Shown: positions 32,788 through 45,900, counted from the first letter of the stretch. The stretch is DNA of 64,000 nt from Hennigella sp045598825 (GCA_045598825.1 JAZRUX010000010.1:1-64000), one strand, 5' to 3'. Translations and numbers: made by a program. The notes: generated by a model from the letters alone, not told the origin.

Positions 32788-34938
32788 TTACTTTTTATTT
32801 GCCTTATTTTCTGTTTCTAAGGCTTTCTTTTTTTCGATTGCATCAGGTGGCAACTTAAGTTCTTTGTGAATGTAATCAATTTGGTTTTTAACAATTGTTT
32901 CTAGAATTAATAGAGTTTCAACTATTAAGTCAAGTTCTTTACTGTTGTGTTTAATTACATCTTTTGCTTTAGCATATTCAGTTTGAATAATTGATTCAAT
33001 TTCTTTATCAATCTTTTGGTTTGTTTGTTCACTAAAACTCTTTGGTGCGTAAGCAGGAACAGATCCTTCACTTGGGATGAATTGTGTCATACCAACAGAA
33101 GACATACCTAGTTGTGTTACCATTGATTTAACAATGTTAGTTACTTTGTAAAGGTCGTTACTAGCACCAGTAGAAATTGCATCCTTACCATAGATAACTT
33201 CTTCAGCTGCTCGTCCACCTAATGTTGTACGCACAATTGCTAATAAGTCAGATTTCTTTTGAATTGCAAGTTCTTGCTTTTCAGGTGTAGATAATGTATA
33301 TCCTGCAGCAACACCACGTGGAATAATTGTAATCTTTTCAACTACATCTCCACCTTTAGTATGAAGACCAACAAGAGCATGACCAGCTTCGTGGTAAGCA
33401 ATTTGTTTCTTTTCCTCATCAGTAATTACTCTTGATTTCTTGGCTGGACCAGCAATTACACGGTCAATTGCTTCATCAATTTCAGACATACCAATTGCAG
33501 TTTTACCTAATCTTACTGCAAGTAAAGTTGCTTCATTTAATACGTTTTCAAGTTGCGCACCAGAGAAACCTGGAGTTCGTCTTGCAACGTCAGCTAAGCT
33601 TACTTTGCTTGATAAGTTTTTGTTGCGTGCATGAATCTTTAAAATTGCTTCACGTTCTTTAATATCAGGTAAGTTAACTTGAATGTGACGGTCAAATCGA
33701 CCTGGTCTTAAAATGGCTTCATCTAGAGAATCTAGACGGTTTGTTGCGGCCATAATTACAACACCAGTTCTTGTGTTGAAACCATCCATCTCAGCTAGTA
33801 GTTGGTTAATTGTTTGGTCAGCAATTCCACCGCCGCCACCAGCAATATCATTTCGTCCACGCTTACCAGCAACAGAGTCAATTTCATCGATAAAAATAAT
33901 TGAAGGAGCAGCTTTTTTAGCTCGTTGGAATAGGTCTCTAACTCTCTTAGCACCAACACCAACTAGCATATCATCAAAGCTTGATCCAGATGCTTGGAAG
34001 AATGGAACAGATGCCTCACCAGCAACAGCTTTAGCTAGTAATGTTTTACCAGTTCCTGGAGGTCCGTATAAAATAACACCACGAGGTGTTCTTGCACCCA
34101 TGGCTGCATATTTTTCTGGATTTTTTAAGTAATCAACGATTTCAATTAATTCGTTCTTTTCTTCTTCGATACCAGCAACATCATCAAACTTAACTCCGCT
34201 TTTGGCAATCTTAGCAGATGATTTGCCCATACCAAAGATTGAATCTTCACCTTGACCCATCATTCCTGACATCTTAGTAATCTTACTAAAGTATCAAATT
34301 ATGATAACCAAGAAGATGATTGTTGGTAACATATTTAAAAGGATTAATCCAATATCAGCTTGTTGTGATTGTACAGATGCATTAGATCTTAAAGCAGTCA
34401 TTCATGTAGTGAATGTTTGATCTTCTGTTTTAGTACTTTCAAATATAGCTTGTCCAATTGTTCATTGAAAGTAGGTGCTACCACCATCAATTAACATTGT
34501 TTCAGTAACAAAGAATTCAATTTCTTTGCCACCACCATTAGGTAATGCATGGACAGCATAAACTTGTTGGTTTGTACCATTCATATAATAGTAGGCTCAA
34601 GAGTTGTTGTCCTTAGAAAGGTCAATTGTGAAACTTGGTTCACCACTTTTGTCTGAAGTATTATAAAGCTTAAGACTAGTATCTTGAACTTCCGCATTCT
34701 TTGGTTCCACATGTCTATAACGTGGAACACAACTTCAAACAATTAAGAATACTAGCAAACCGATAATAAGTAATGCAATTACTCATTTTAAAATAGTTCG
34801 GTTTCTTCTTGCTTTTGCTTCAGGATCAGCTGCTTGTTTTTGATAAACAACTTTATCATCCGGACTAGTTCCGGTTGATGTATTATTTTGCTCATCATTT
34901 GCTGTAGCAGCATTGATGTGTAATTTTTCTTTTTGCAT
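32788..34938 (-). CDS. ftsH: ATP-dependent zinc metalloprotease FtsH
   Basis: Membrane-bound AAA+ protease that degrades misfolded membrane and regulatory proteins. 716 aa. There are two membrane segments (about 50-72 and 195-217) with an outer domain between them. Walker A GPPGTGKT is at 292-299, Walker B IIFIDEID follows, and the zinc-binding HEAGH is at 516-520. A basic tail ends the chain. AGGAGG Shine-Dalgarno. Last gene of the ispF-hpt-ftsH operon; the hpt-ftsH pairing is common in Firmicutes and mollicutes. Confidence 0.97.
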
Positions 34939-34966
34939 CTGGATTCCTCCTTTATTTGTCTATATA

Positions 34967-35533
34967 TTATATTTTATCAATGTAATTTTTATCAAACTCT
35001 GCAATATATGGCAGGTTTCTTGCGATTTCCTTAATGTCTAATCCATAACCAATTAAGAATGGGTTGCCTTTTAATGTAAAGCAAGCATAGTCTGCTTTGA
35101 ACGAAACTTTTCTCATGTCTTTTTTATCAACTAAAACCATTGTTTTTAGTGAATGTGGTTTTTTTGATTTTAAGTACTTGATAAGAACTGAAAGTGTCTT
35201 AGCTGAATCAAGAACATCTTCAACAATGATTACATCACGACCTTTAATTTCATCAATTAAGTCTGTTACAATTCTAGGGTCACCATTTGCTTGCAGTTGT
35301 CCACGAAACGAACTTAAAACCATAAAGTCAAATGTGATGTCCATTTTAATTTGCATTACAAGTTCACCATAGAAAGAAATAGCTCCCTTAAGGATTGCTA
35401 ACAAAATTGGTTTTTGTTTACAATGTGCATAGTGTCTAGTAATTCATTCAGCGGCTTTTTTGATTGCAGTATGAACTTCTTTTTCTGTAATTAATATTTT
35501 TTTAACATATGCTGGTTTATAAATTTTCTTCAT
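34967..35533 (-). CDS. hpt: Hypoxanthine phosphoribosyltransferase
   Basis: Salvages hypoxanthine and guanine to IMP and GMP with PRPP. 188 aa. The PRPP-binding motif VIIVEDVLDSAKTLS and the PPi loop LAILKGAISFYGEL are clear, and the base-recognition end reads YACFTLKGNPFLIGYGLD. Starts 1 nt after the ispF stop and is followed by ftsH. Mollicutes lack purine synthesis and rely on salvage; apt lies nearby in a separate unit. Confidence 0.94.
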
Positions 35534-35534
35534 T

Positions 35535-35993
35535 TTATTTTCCTTTCATTAAAACTATTGCATCACATTCAATTATGTTTAAATTTTGTTCAAACCTTGT
35601 TGCTTTAACATTAATGTTTTTGTTATTCAAGATTTTTTTCAAACTAGATACTATATGTTTACGGATTGGACTTATTAATATTTTGTCGCAAACAATAGTT
35701 ACATCAAGATTGCTTAGAATTAATCCTTTAGCTTTAGCTAATGTTAGCGCATATTTTAAGATTAATTTAGAATCCATATTTTTGCACTTAATGTCTGTGT
35801 TGGGAAAAGCAATTCCAATATCACCACCTTGACATGCGCCTAGTATTGCATCAGCAATTGCATGTAACACTAGATCACCATCGGAGACAGCAATGATTTT
35901 ATAATTGCTCTTACATTCATAACCACCTAAAACAATTATTGTTTTAGTTTTTGCTATTTTATGAATGTCTTTTCCAAATCCTATAAACTCCAT
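35535..35993 (-). CDS. ispF: 2-C-methyl-D-erythritol 2,4-cyclodiphosphate synthase
   Basis: Fifth step of the MEP (non-mevalonate) isoprenoid pathway. 152 aa, normal length. Metal site in the FGKDIHKI segment; SDGDLVLHAIADAILGA and GDIGIAFPNTD are family signatures. The C-terminal motif, usually KATTTE-like followed by a Gly-rich stretch, is altered here to KATRFEQNLNIIE, so the active site near the cytidine end differs from the textbook form. ispD is also in the window at 58852. Few mollicutes keep this pathway; M. penetrans and M. gallisepticum are examples. Confidence 0.9.
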   Translation of the reverse strand: MEFIGFGKDIHKIAKTKTIIVLGGYECKSNYKIIAVSDGDLVLHAIADAILGACQGGDIGIAFPNTDIKCKNMDSKLILKYALTLAKAKGLILSNLDVTIVCDKILISPIRKHIVSSLKKILNNKNINVKATRFEQNLNIIECDAIVLMKGK

Positions 35994-36060
35994 AATAAAT
36001 AGACATTTATTATATAAGTATTTATTTTTTAACTAAAATAATATTAGTTAATATAAAAGA

Positions 36061-36082
36061 AAAATAGGTTTCCCCTATTTTT
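36061..36082 (-). terminator. Terminator after apt
   Basis: Arms AAAATAGG and CCTATTTT around a 5-nt loop, with a T-rich run on the minus strand just beyond the apt stop at 36090. It separates secDF-apt from ispF-hpt-ftsH. Confidence 0.75.
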
Positions 36083-36089
36083 ATTTAAA

Positions 36090-36626
36090 TTAAAGTTTTA
36101 ACAAATAGTGAATACTAATACCTGATTTTTGCAATTTTTCAGGACCAGCAGGGAGATCGGCTAGACATCCCAAAACTATTAAATGGTTTGCTTTAGCTTT
36201 TAATTGTTCCATTAATTGTTTAGCTGCTAAGATTGTTCCACCAGTTGCTACAATATCATCAACCATTAAAATGTTAGCTCCAGGTTTAATGTCTTCTTTA
36301 TGAACTTGAATGTAATCTTCCCCGTACTCAAGTTGGTACTCAACTTCAGCTGTTGGACGAGGTAATTTTCCTTTCTTTCGAATTGGAATGAATGGTAAAC
36401 CTAATCTTAATGCTAATGGTACTCCAAATCAGAATCCTCTTGATTCAAGTCCAACTACTGCATCAAACTTAATATCTTTTACTGTTTCAGCTAATAGTTC
36501 GATAGCATCCTTCATCACAAAAGGATTGGCTAAGATTGGTGTAATATCTTTAAAGCTAATTCCTGGTTTTGGAAAGTCTGGAATAACCTTAATACTTTGT
36601 TTAATTAATTCAATTTTATTTGGCAT
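36090..36626 (-). CDS. apt: Adenine phosphoribosyltransferase
   Basis: Converts adenine and PRPP to AMP. 178 aa. The N-terminal IKVIPDFPKPGISFKDITPIL, VVGLESRGFWFGVPLA (Trp by TGA) and the PRPP loop ILMVDDIVATGGTI are diagnostic. The start at 36626 has AGAAGGAG 8-9 nt upstream; a longer in-frame extension to 36659 overlaps secDF more and is unlikely. Overlaps the secDF end by 11 nt, so the two are coupled. Confidence 0.95.
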
Positions 36627-39600
36627 TGTTATTTTCTCCTTCTGGTTGTTCTTTTGCAACAGGAATGTGTTTTGTAAACTTGTTTATACCTTCAATTCCT
36701 TGTTCATCAATGTCATCATAGTTGATGACAACTTTTTTACTATTTCTTTCTACAATCTTACCTAATATCACATTTCTCAATTTAGCAAATTGATATAGTA
36801 GGAATGAAAGAACAATTGGTGCTATCAATAATGTTGTACCACCACCAATAATTAGAATACCAATTAATGACATCAAACCAATCGGTGCAGTTAAACCAAA
36901 ACATAGAATGAATGTACCATATGCTGCAGCAATTGTTCAAATATATGTTCATGAATTTGTTAATGCTACATTGATAATGTATCTAAACTCTAATTTAGTG
37001 TATGCATCCTTACGGCTTCATGATTCGTTAATTGCGCCTAGAATTCCTGCACAGAAGATAGTATTTATAACAATAGTTAGGACAAATCCCATTACAACAA
37101 ATTGATCAAACTTAACTTGTGACACTGAAGCAATACCTAATGCAATCATTGGAATACCAAATGATCCTAGAAGCATTGGTATAAACGCAATTCAGTTAAA
37201 TCTAATTATTGCATAAACTGAACATACTGCTGTACTAACAACGATTGCAATTAACACAAGGTTTAAAATATCTTGGTTTGTTGATCCAATAATGGATTTA
37301 GCTAAAACATCAGTTCCTAGAACTAGTCCAGATTGTGTTGCGATTTGGGTAGCAATTTCTGGTAAGTTTGCTGCATTTGTATAGAAATATCATCAACCAT
37401 TAGTAATATCATGACGGTATGATGTAAATTGAAGTTGGATTTGGCTTCATCAACTTTGTTCAAAGATATTGTCAGCAAATTTAATAGCTAAACATCCTTC
37501 AGTATGGAACATGCTTGAACTTGTAAATCCCAGAACACTAAACAATATGATACCTACAATTAACAATACTCCAATTATTGATACAGCGATTATTGCACCT
37601 TTACCTGTAGCATCAAATTTCTTTTTGCTCATTGAATTATAGTATTGAAGACTTAATCTTGTCGCATCTAAGCTAGATGGAATAGTCATATTACTTTGTG
37701 CTAGAGCTTCGTTAGCATTGTTTGATGGTTTACCAAACATCCCAAAATTATTAACCATAATTTGGTTATTGAAGAATAACCCATGCATCAAACCGTTTAA
37801 TAAGAATTCACTAATAAAGATTGCAAACCCACCAATAATTAATGCTAGTCCCATTGGATTGAAGCTAATTGGTGCAATGTATGTCATGCAAACACCAAAG
37901 ATTAAAGTGATGATACTAATATCTGTTACGGGTAACAATGAACCTTTAAATGTTTTTTTAATAATTACCTGTGTATCTTCACGTGAATTCAATCGACGCT
38001 TCATTCTTTCACAGATAGCAATAGCGGCAATGAAACCAGCTAAAGCAACTGTGAATAAGCCAAACATTAATGACATTGTAATCATTGAAGAGCCAATTGT
38101 TGCAATCAATAGTGTCATTGATAATGCAAAGATCATACAGATTCAACTCATAACACCTGTTGTTCTATATAATAGGGCAAGAATAATTAATAAAGCTACT
38201 AAGAAGATTAAGAAACCTAAACTTAATATACCAACTAAATTACTTCCACCAAATATTGTTTCATTGAATGTTGGTTCAATGTAAGTAAAATGGTAAGATT
38301 CTTGATATCGATCATAAACTCGTTGTTGAGCATTAAGGTCAGTAATATCATTAAAGATCATGCCAACAATACTAGCATCATTAAAACCATAATTAATTTG
38401 ATTATTTAGATATTTAGTGGCTTCATCTTTAGATGTCTTGTTATATCAGAAATAGTTTACTTCAGCTGGATCGTTTTCAAGTTTATCATTCTTGTAGTCA
38501 TCTGTTATTTCTTTTGGCATGAATTCGTCAATTTTGTCAAAAGTAATAATGTCTGATACATATTTAGTGGCAAAAGTATAGTTTGAATCAATACTTCCAG
38601 CCGCTACTACATCAATATGATTAAAAATATCGGCATTTGGAATTATTTCGTTGTCACCAGTCTCATTGTATTTTGGTGCATCCCATAAACGATAACGTAA
38701 TTGTGCATCACCACTACTTGAAATATCGTCACCTTTTCAGTTAGTGTTTGTGTAATTTTCAGCTACAGCCTTGTATGGTGTGTCATCATAGATGTCGCTA
38801 TATTCAAAAGTTTTGCCTTTATCATTACACCATCAATTATTAATATGGTAGTTTGCTTCGTTATACAAACCTTCCAAATTATTAACAATATATAAACGAG
38901 GTTTACCTCATTCATTTTTAATACGTTCAGGTTTTTCTTCCAACTTGTCATCTTTTTGAGCATCTGTTAAGTTTTTATAAATTTTTCCTAACAATTTAGT
39001 GTCTTTTGTCTGATACAAAATACCAGGTTGTCCATCTTTATTGGTAATAACCTTTGTTTTATTAGAAGAATCGTCCGCTTTAGTTGGAATACTAAACAAA
39101 TCTCTAAAACGAATAATTGAGAATGGTGATTGTTGATCTGGACCATATTCAGGCATATATCAACGATATACTAAAACCTTTTCATTAGAATTAAAGCTTT
39201 CATCTCCAAAGAATGATAAGTATGGGTCATTATCAATTTTTTGATCCTCTTCTTCTTTAGAAGTTGGGTGCTTTCTTGTAATTTTAGATAACTCAAAATC
39301 AGCACTTAAGTAGCCATAATATTGTTGTCAATCAGTGCCAGGTGCAGTTTCTTGTTCTTGCGTTACTTCATAAGAAACATCATATTTGTTTTGACCGTTA
39401 TCTTTTAATCAACGAGAAAATTTATCAGCACAATCTTTAATGATCTTTTCGGCTTCAGCTTTAGTTTGAGTGTGTTTTTTTGTTATATCTAAAGAAGCAG
39501 CGGGGTCAATTTTAATTCGACCCGTTAATGATTTAGTAAACTCTGGACTTTCTGTATAATTTTTAGCTACTTGTCAGATGGCAACACCTGATCCAGTTAA

Positions 39601-39699
39601 AGAACCAGCAGCCAAAATGCTAGAAAAGATAATCGGTAATACCGATAGTCCTTTCTTCTTTCCACGAAGTCACACAGATTTTTTTGTATTATCTTGCAT
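36616..39699 (-). CDS. secDF: Protein translocase SecD/SecF fusion
   Basis: Proton-driven helper of Sec export. 1027 aa, longer than usual SecDF. One N-terminal membrane segment is followed by an outer domain of about 445 residues, then two sets of membrane helices (starting near residues 487 and 750) with the SecD part (IGGFAIFISEFLLNGLMHGL region) and the SecF-like part (VLTIVINTIFCAGILGAINE). The cytoplasmic end is charged. The first outer domain is expanded and rich in Lys/Asp/Asn. TATAAT ends 9 nt before the ATG. Linked with apt. Assignment rests on helix pattern and local similarity. Confidence 0.85.
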
Positions 39700-39708
39700 T
39701 GTCTTTTA

Positions 39709-39714
39709 ATTATA
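39709..39714 (-). promoter_or_regulatory. -10 box (TATAAT) for secDF-apt, near-leaderless
   Basis: Minus-strand TATAAT ending 9 nt before the secDF ATG. The predicted leader is only about 2 nt. Confidence 0.5.
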
Positions 39715-39790
39715 TGAATAATTAAAGATTTATATTAAATATTTGATATATTTTTTAATTTATAATAATAACTATCTTATTGGAGGCAAT

Positions 39791-41080
39791 ATGAATTTAA
39801 CTAAACCGAGAGGGACTCAGGATTACATTTATGAGCTAGAACCTGGTTTTGATGTTGTTTGTGAAACATGCAAAATGATAGCAAAACTTAATGGTTTTTA
39901 TCAAATAAAAACACCAACATTTGAATATAAGGAATTATTTATTCGAACGGTTGGAGACACAACTGATATTGTTAATAAAGAATTCTACGAATTCAAGGAC
40001 AAAGGTGACCGTGATATGGTCTTAAGACCAGAACTTACGGCTAGTGTTTGCCGTGCAGTGGTTGAAAATAAATTATTAAATAGGATGCCTCATCCAATTA
40101 AATTCTTCTATATTGAACCAATGTATCGATATGAAAGACCACAAAGTGGTCGTCTACGCATGTTCCACCAATTTGGTGTTGAATGCATAGCAACAAATTC
40201 ATATTATGATGATGTTGACATGATTTTACTTGCTCAGTCAATATTAAATTGCTTCAGCATTAAAGATTATGTTATTAAAATTAATAACATTTGTTCAACA
40301 GCTACACGTACTAAATGGATGGAAGAATTAAAAAAATATTTTACTAAATATAAAGATCAATTAACAGAAGATTCACAAAATCGTTTAGATCGTAATCCAC
40401 TTCGTATTTTAGATGATAAGATTGATGGTAAAAAAGACTTTGTCTTAGATGCGCCTAAGATTGCTCAATTCGCAACACAAGAAGAATTAGATTATTTCAA
40501 ACAAATTATTAAAGTTCTTGATGAATTAAAAGTTGATTATATTGTTGATGAAACATTAGTTCGAGGATTAGATTACTATTGTAATTTTATCTTTGAAATT
40601 GAATCAACATCTGAACTTTTAAAAGGTCAACCAACTCTTGCTGGTGGTGGTCGATACAACACAATGATTAAAGAATTGGGTGGAGAAGATGCTAATTGTG
40701 TTGGTTTTGCTTTAGGTATAGAAAGATTGTTAGTTGCACTAACTGGTAATGCCCTTCTTAAGAAGGCAATGGATGATTACAAACGAATTGATGTTGTTGT
40801 CGCAAATTTATCAGACGATACAAGTTTAATTAGTTCAATGATTGCAAAGATGTTAAGAATTGCTGGCTTTAGTTGTACAATTAACCGCAATACAACAAAG
40901 TTAGAAAAACATTTTAAGTATGCTGAAACTCAAAATGCTAAATATGTAATTATTGTTGGTCCAAAAGACATTAAGAAACAAGTTGTTCTTGTTAAGAACC
41001 AATTAACAATGAAACAAGACGAAGTAAAGGTTTCTAAACTAGTTGACTATTTTATAAAGAAAAAAGGTAAAGAGGAATAA
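39791..41080 (+). CDS. hisS: Histidine-tRNA ligase
   Basis: Charges tRNA-His. 429 aa. Class II motifs: LTKPRGTQDYIYE start, RPELTASVCRAVVENK (motif 2 region), the histidine motif LVRGLDYYCNFIFEI, GGGRYN and a motif 3 GFALGIERL. A C-terminal anticodon domain follows. The start at 39791 is set by GGAGG 5 nt upstream; an earlier in-frame ATG at 39743 would add an AT-rich tract. Overlaps aspS by one base. Confidence 0.96.
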   Translation: MNLTKPRGTQDYIYELEPGFDVVCETCKMIAKLNGFYQIKTPTFEYKELFIRTVGDTTDIVNKEFYEFKDKGDRDMVLRPELTASVCRAVVENKLLNRMPHPIKFFYIEPMYRYERPQSGRLRMFHQFGVECIATNSYYDDVDMILLAQSILNCFSIKDYVIKINNICSTATRTKWMEELKKYFTKYKDQLTEDSQNRLDRNPLRILDDKIDGKKDFVLDAPKIAQFATQEELDYFKQIIKVLDELKVDYIVDETLVRGLDYYCNFIFEIESTSELLKGQPTLAGGGRYNTMIKELGGEDANCVGFALGIERLLVALTGNALLKKAMDDYKRIDVVVANLSDDTSLISSMIAKMLRIAGFSCTINRNTTKLEKHFKYAETQNAKYVIIVGPKDIKKQVVLVKNQLTMKQDEVKVSKLVDYFIKKKGKEE

Positions 41081-42804
41081 TGAGAGTATATTGTGGTAAA
41101 GTTAATGAAAAATTCATTAACAAATCTATTACGGTAAAAGGTTGAGTTAAAAAAATTAGAAAGATGGGCTCCATCACCTTTTTGGATATTGCTGACCGTT
41201 ATGGTTTAGTTCAAGTCATTGTTGATGAAACTATTAAAATAGAAGGTTTGACTAGAGAATCGGTTGTTGCTATTAAAGGAACGGTTGTTGCTCGAAAAAC
41301 ACCAAACGAAAAAATCAAAACTGGAAAAGTTGAAATTAAGTGTTCGTCTTTAAAAGTTTTATCTTTGTCAAAGACAACACCAATGATTGTTGAAGATATA
41401 ACTGATGCATTAGAAGATATTCGTTTACAACACAGATATCTTGATTTGCGTCGTGATACCGTTCGTAATAAAATTATCTTCCGTTCTAAATTCATTAATG
41501 AATTGAGAAGTTATTTAACAAAACAGGACTTTGTTGATGTGGAAACTCCTTGTTTGGCAAAGCCAACACCTGAAGGTGCAAGAGACTATATTGTCCCAAC
41601 AAGAAATGCTCCAAACCACTTTTGAGCTCTTCCTCAAAGTCCACAAATCTTTAAACAATTATTAATGGTAGCAGGATTCTTAAGATACTTTCAAATTGCT
41701 AAATGTTTTAGAGATGAAGACTTAAGAGCTGATCGTCAGCCAGAATTTACACAACTAGACATGGAAATGTCTTTTATTGAAGAAAAAGACATCATGAAAG
41801 TTGTTGAAAAAATGTTTAAACATGCCATTAAAAAAACTTTAGGTGTTGAAATTAAAACACCATTTAAAGTTATGGAATATGATGACTGTATGAACTATTA
41901 TGGTGTTGATAAACCAGACCTTAGATATGATTTAAAATTGGCTGATTTATCACAACATTTTGTTGGAACACAATTCCGAGTTTTCTCCAGCATTTTAGCG
42001 GACAAAGGTGTGATTAAAGGTTTTGCAATTAACGAAAAATTATTGGATAAAAATACATTCGCTACTGTACAGAAATTTGCGACTGATAAAGGTTTGCAAA
42101 TTGCTTACTTAACATTTAAAGATGGTAAGAAAGTTGATGGATCAATTGCAAAAGTCATTGAAGATGATAAAGCTAATGCAGCTTTTGCAGGTTTTGGTTT
42201 CAAAACTGGTTCCTTAATTCTTTGTGCTGGTAAAATTGATAAAGTTAATGCAACATTGGGTGCTGCTAGAATTGCTTCCAACAATGTATATCATTTTGCT
42301 AACCCTGATGAACTTGCATTTACATGAGTTGTTAACTGACCTTTATTTGAGCTAGATGAAGAAACTGGTAAGTATGCAGCTGCACACCATCCATTTACTT
42401 CACCGGCTAAAAAAAGTCTAAAAGACTTTGATACCAATAAAGCTAAAGCCCGTGCTCGAGCTTATGATATTGTTTTAAATGGTTATGAAGTTGGTGGTGG
42501 TTCTATTAGAATTACCAACACTGAAGTTCAAAAAAGAATGTTCAAAGCTATTGGTTTAACTGATGAACAAGCTAAAGCTAAATTTGGTTATTTATTAAAC
42601 GCATTTGACTATGGTGTTCCACCACATGGTGGAATTGCCATTGGTTTAGATCGTTTGCTAATGATCTTAACTAAAGCCGACACAATTCGTGATGTAATTG
42701 CCTTCCCAAAGAACTCACATGGTATCGATTTAATGCTTGATGCACCAAGTGCTGCCAGTGCCGAAGGATTAGATGATTTGTTCCTTCAGGTTAAAGAAAA
42801 ATAA
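41080..42804 (+). CDS. aspS: Aspartate-tRNA ligase
   Basis: Charges tRNA-Asp. 574 aa. An OB-fold anticodon domain at the N-terminus is followed by the class II core: FWALPQSPQIFKQLLM, CFRDEDLRADRQPEFTQLD (motif 2) and GGIAIGLDRLLM (motif 3), plus the bacterial insertion domain. Several Trp are encoded by TGA. GAGG Shine-Dalgarno lies inside the hisS end, giving a coupled hisS-aspS operon as in many Firmicutes. Confidence 0.97.
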
Positions 42805-42822
42805 TTACATTTAAAAAGACGG

Positions 42823-42850
42823 ATAAAAGTACCTTGGTACTTTTATTTTC
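42823..42850 (+). terminator. Terminator after hisS-aspS
   Basis: Arms ATAAAAGTACC and GGTACTTTTAT around TT, followed by T-rich sequence, about 20 nt past the aspS stop. Confidence 0.8.
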
Positions 42851-42906
42851 TATCTATGAAATAATATGCTAATATATAAATATATATATTTTATATATGT
42901 CTATTT

Positions 42907-45900
42907 ATGAAGAACCTAATAAAAAACGTTGTTCGTTCATTTACAAAGAATAAAATTTCAATCCTTGGATTGATTTTCTTATTATTCTTTGGATTAGGTG
43001 TCTTCTGTACAATGAATAACACCACAACCAATATTCGCAATGAGTATACTTCATTGGCGCAAGAAGGTCAACTACATGACTTTACGGCTGCAGAATTGTA
43101 TGATGTTGGTACAGCTGAATATGTTGAAGCTGGTTATGGTATTAGTTATGTAACTCCAGAAGGTTCACGCTCACCAACATATACACCTATCGATGATTTA
43201 TCAACTTTATCTATTGCTGAATCTCAATATTATTTTGGTGCTGAACCAGGAACCGTAACTGGAAGAACATATTATGTTCCTATACCAAGGCAAAACATCA
43301 TTTACAACGAAGAAGATAATTTTTTCTATACCTATCGAACATATACCATCATTTTAAGTAAAACTCTTTCTAGTGGTTTGTATCGTGATTATGCAACTGA
43401 TCACGAAGGAACATCATTAGTTAAATTCCAATTCAACACTGAAATGGTAGCATATGAAACAGTACCAGAAGATGAACAAAATCTAGCTGACATTGAAGAT
43501 GAGTGGGATCGTGGAAATCAACCCACTCCAGATCAAAGAGCTGCTTTATGTAATAATAGTTTCTTTTCAAGAGAATATGCATCATTCCATTCATTTATTG
43601 ATGAAAAGTCTAATAGTATCTATTCACTAATGATGAGTAATGACACTCCTTTATATCGATATATCAACAATAACTTTGGTAATGAAATAGAAGAAAGATA
43701 TTTCAAGTCTGTAAATGTTACAACTGCCGAAGATAATATTTACTACAAAATTATTAATTCTAATCCTGAAGATCAAATTGATAAGATGGTTTTATTTGAC
43801 GATCCAAACCATCGTACTGGCAATCAATTGTTCTCAGTTAACGATTGAGCCCCACATGACTCGGCCATAGTCTTCTATGATTTAGATAACAAAATAGTTG
43901 GACCTGGTACATCTTACACTGTAACTAACCCTGATAGTTCAACTATTACATTTACTGTTCCTTCAACATTTAATGAATTAGTGCAGATGCCATTGTATTA
44001 TGTTGATGGTGGTACTCATGCCATGAATCGTTGAACAACTGATGGCACAACACCAGCTAGGCTTGAACAATATATTTATTCGCAAATCATTCAAATAAGA
44101 ATGAAACGAATGTTTGTTGGTGAGTTTTCTGATCAATCGTTGTTTCCAGTTAAACCAATGATTAAAGATGCAGCAGGTATAACTGTAGATCGTGAAAAGT
44201 ATTTTGATGAGTTATTTAATCATACAACTAGTCAAACTATTTATAACGGTTACTATGATTATTTAGATACTTGATACTATAGTAAACAAGAATCTATCAC
44301 ATTAAGTGCTAATGGTAATGTTGTCTTTACTTGATCAGGTTTAGGTGGATCACCATCAACTTGTACAATTAGTAACTGAACAACTAAAGTTGCAATTGTT
44401 AATCCACAACACTTAGAAAAAACAAGTAAACGTGTTATGGATCCATCTATGTTAAATAATTTTGAACCATTCCGTCAATGATATAAGACAACATATGGTT
44501 GACTACCAAGTGGTGAAATTAGTCAAGATGCTGCTAAAAAATGATTTAACACTTTATCTAGTGATCAGTTTGGTTTTTGGGTTAATCCTAATACTCGATT
44601 GTCAGAATGAACTGAAATGGAATATACAATACCATCTTCAGGACAACGAATAATTGTTAAACGTGGTCTTGGTGAAAATGAATGAAACGGAATTAACCGA
44701 CAATACATTGCTGATTGTGAAGGTTATGATTTAATCATATGAGGTTGTGGTTTGACGCCTGATTTTATGTATCCAGTTGTTGATATTTCTCGTCCAACAC
44801 CTAACCCAGCAAAAGAATGTTTAATTTATTCTAATGATGTTGGTTATAACGGAATTAAATTAGCATTTGCTAATTCTCCTGTTGAAGAATATATTGTTGG
44901 TCGATTTAAAATAGATATATCAGATAATAGAAAACGTGAAATCATTAACTCTATTAATGACTGAGTTCATACCCCTGAGTCTGGTATGATTCTTCCAGAT
45001 GAAACTAAATGTGCATATTTTGCTAATGACACCGACAACTTATTAAATTGTTCAGGATTTAGAGTTGCATACATTCCTAATCTAGTTAATGTAATTGAAA
45101 TTGTATCCATCATCTTATGTTCATTCATGGGTATATTATGTCTAATTATTTGTTTTGTTATTATCAAACGATATGTTGAAAATAACCGAGTGAATATTGG
45201 TATCATGCGAGCTAATGGTATTAAAAAATGAAAGATTGCTTTTTCATTATTCCCATTTGCTTTATTACCAGCATTAGTTGGTGGTGTTGCCGCATACTTT
45301 ACTGGTTTATTCTTACAAGCACCAATGCTAACATTGTTTAGTAACTACTGAATGCTGCCAACACCATTGATTGGCTTTAGTTTGGCTCCGTTTTTAGTGT
45401 GTATCTTTGTTCCATTTATTCTCTTTACAATAATATGTATCATTAGTACACTCCTTGTTCTTAGAACAAAGGCTGTTGACTTAATGAAAGCAGGGTCTGA
45501 ATTTAAAGTTAATGCTTTCTCAAGAATTGCTAAAAAACCATTTAAACATTTTGGTGTTTTAACAAGATTTAGAGTTGCTTTAGCTTTTAACTCTATTAGT
45601 CGTCTATTAGTTTTGGGTGCAATGAGTTGCTTAACAATGTCATCACTAGTATTTGCTATGACAAGTTTTGACAAATTAAATCAGTCAAAAAATATTAACT
45701 CAACACAATTTGATTACAACTTTAATATTGAATTAACAACACCAACGTCGACTGGTGGTGCATATTCTACATATGATTATTCGGCCGAACAAGATCCCGG
45801 TATTGCAAAAGGTTTTGGTTGATCTAATCCTGATCAATACTTATTTAATACTTATTGGAATACTTCGGATGTTGATTATCGTGATAGTAAATGATATACA

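Noticed and set aside
33440..34132. Long plus-strand ORFs opposite ftsH
   Set aside because: They are antisense shadows of a highly conserved gene, with no signals of their own.
37718..38284. 188-aa plus-strand ORF opposite secDF
   Set aside because: Antisense shadow; low-complexity Ile/Asn/Lys composition mirrors the membrane helices on the other strand.
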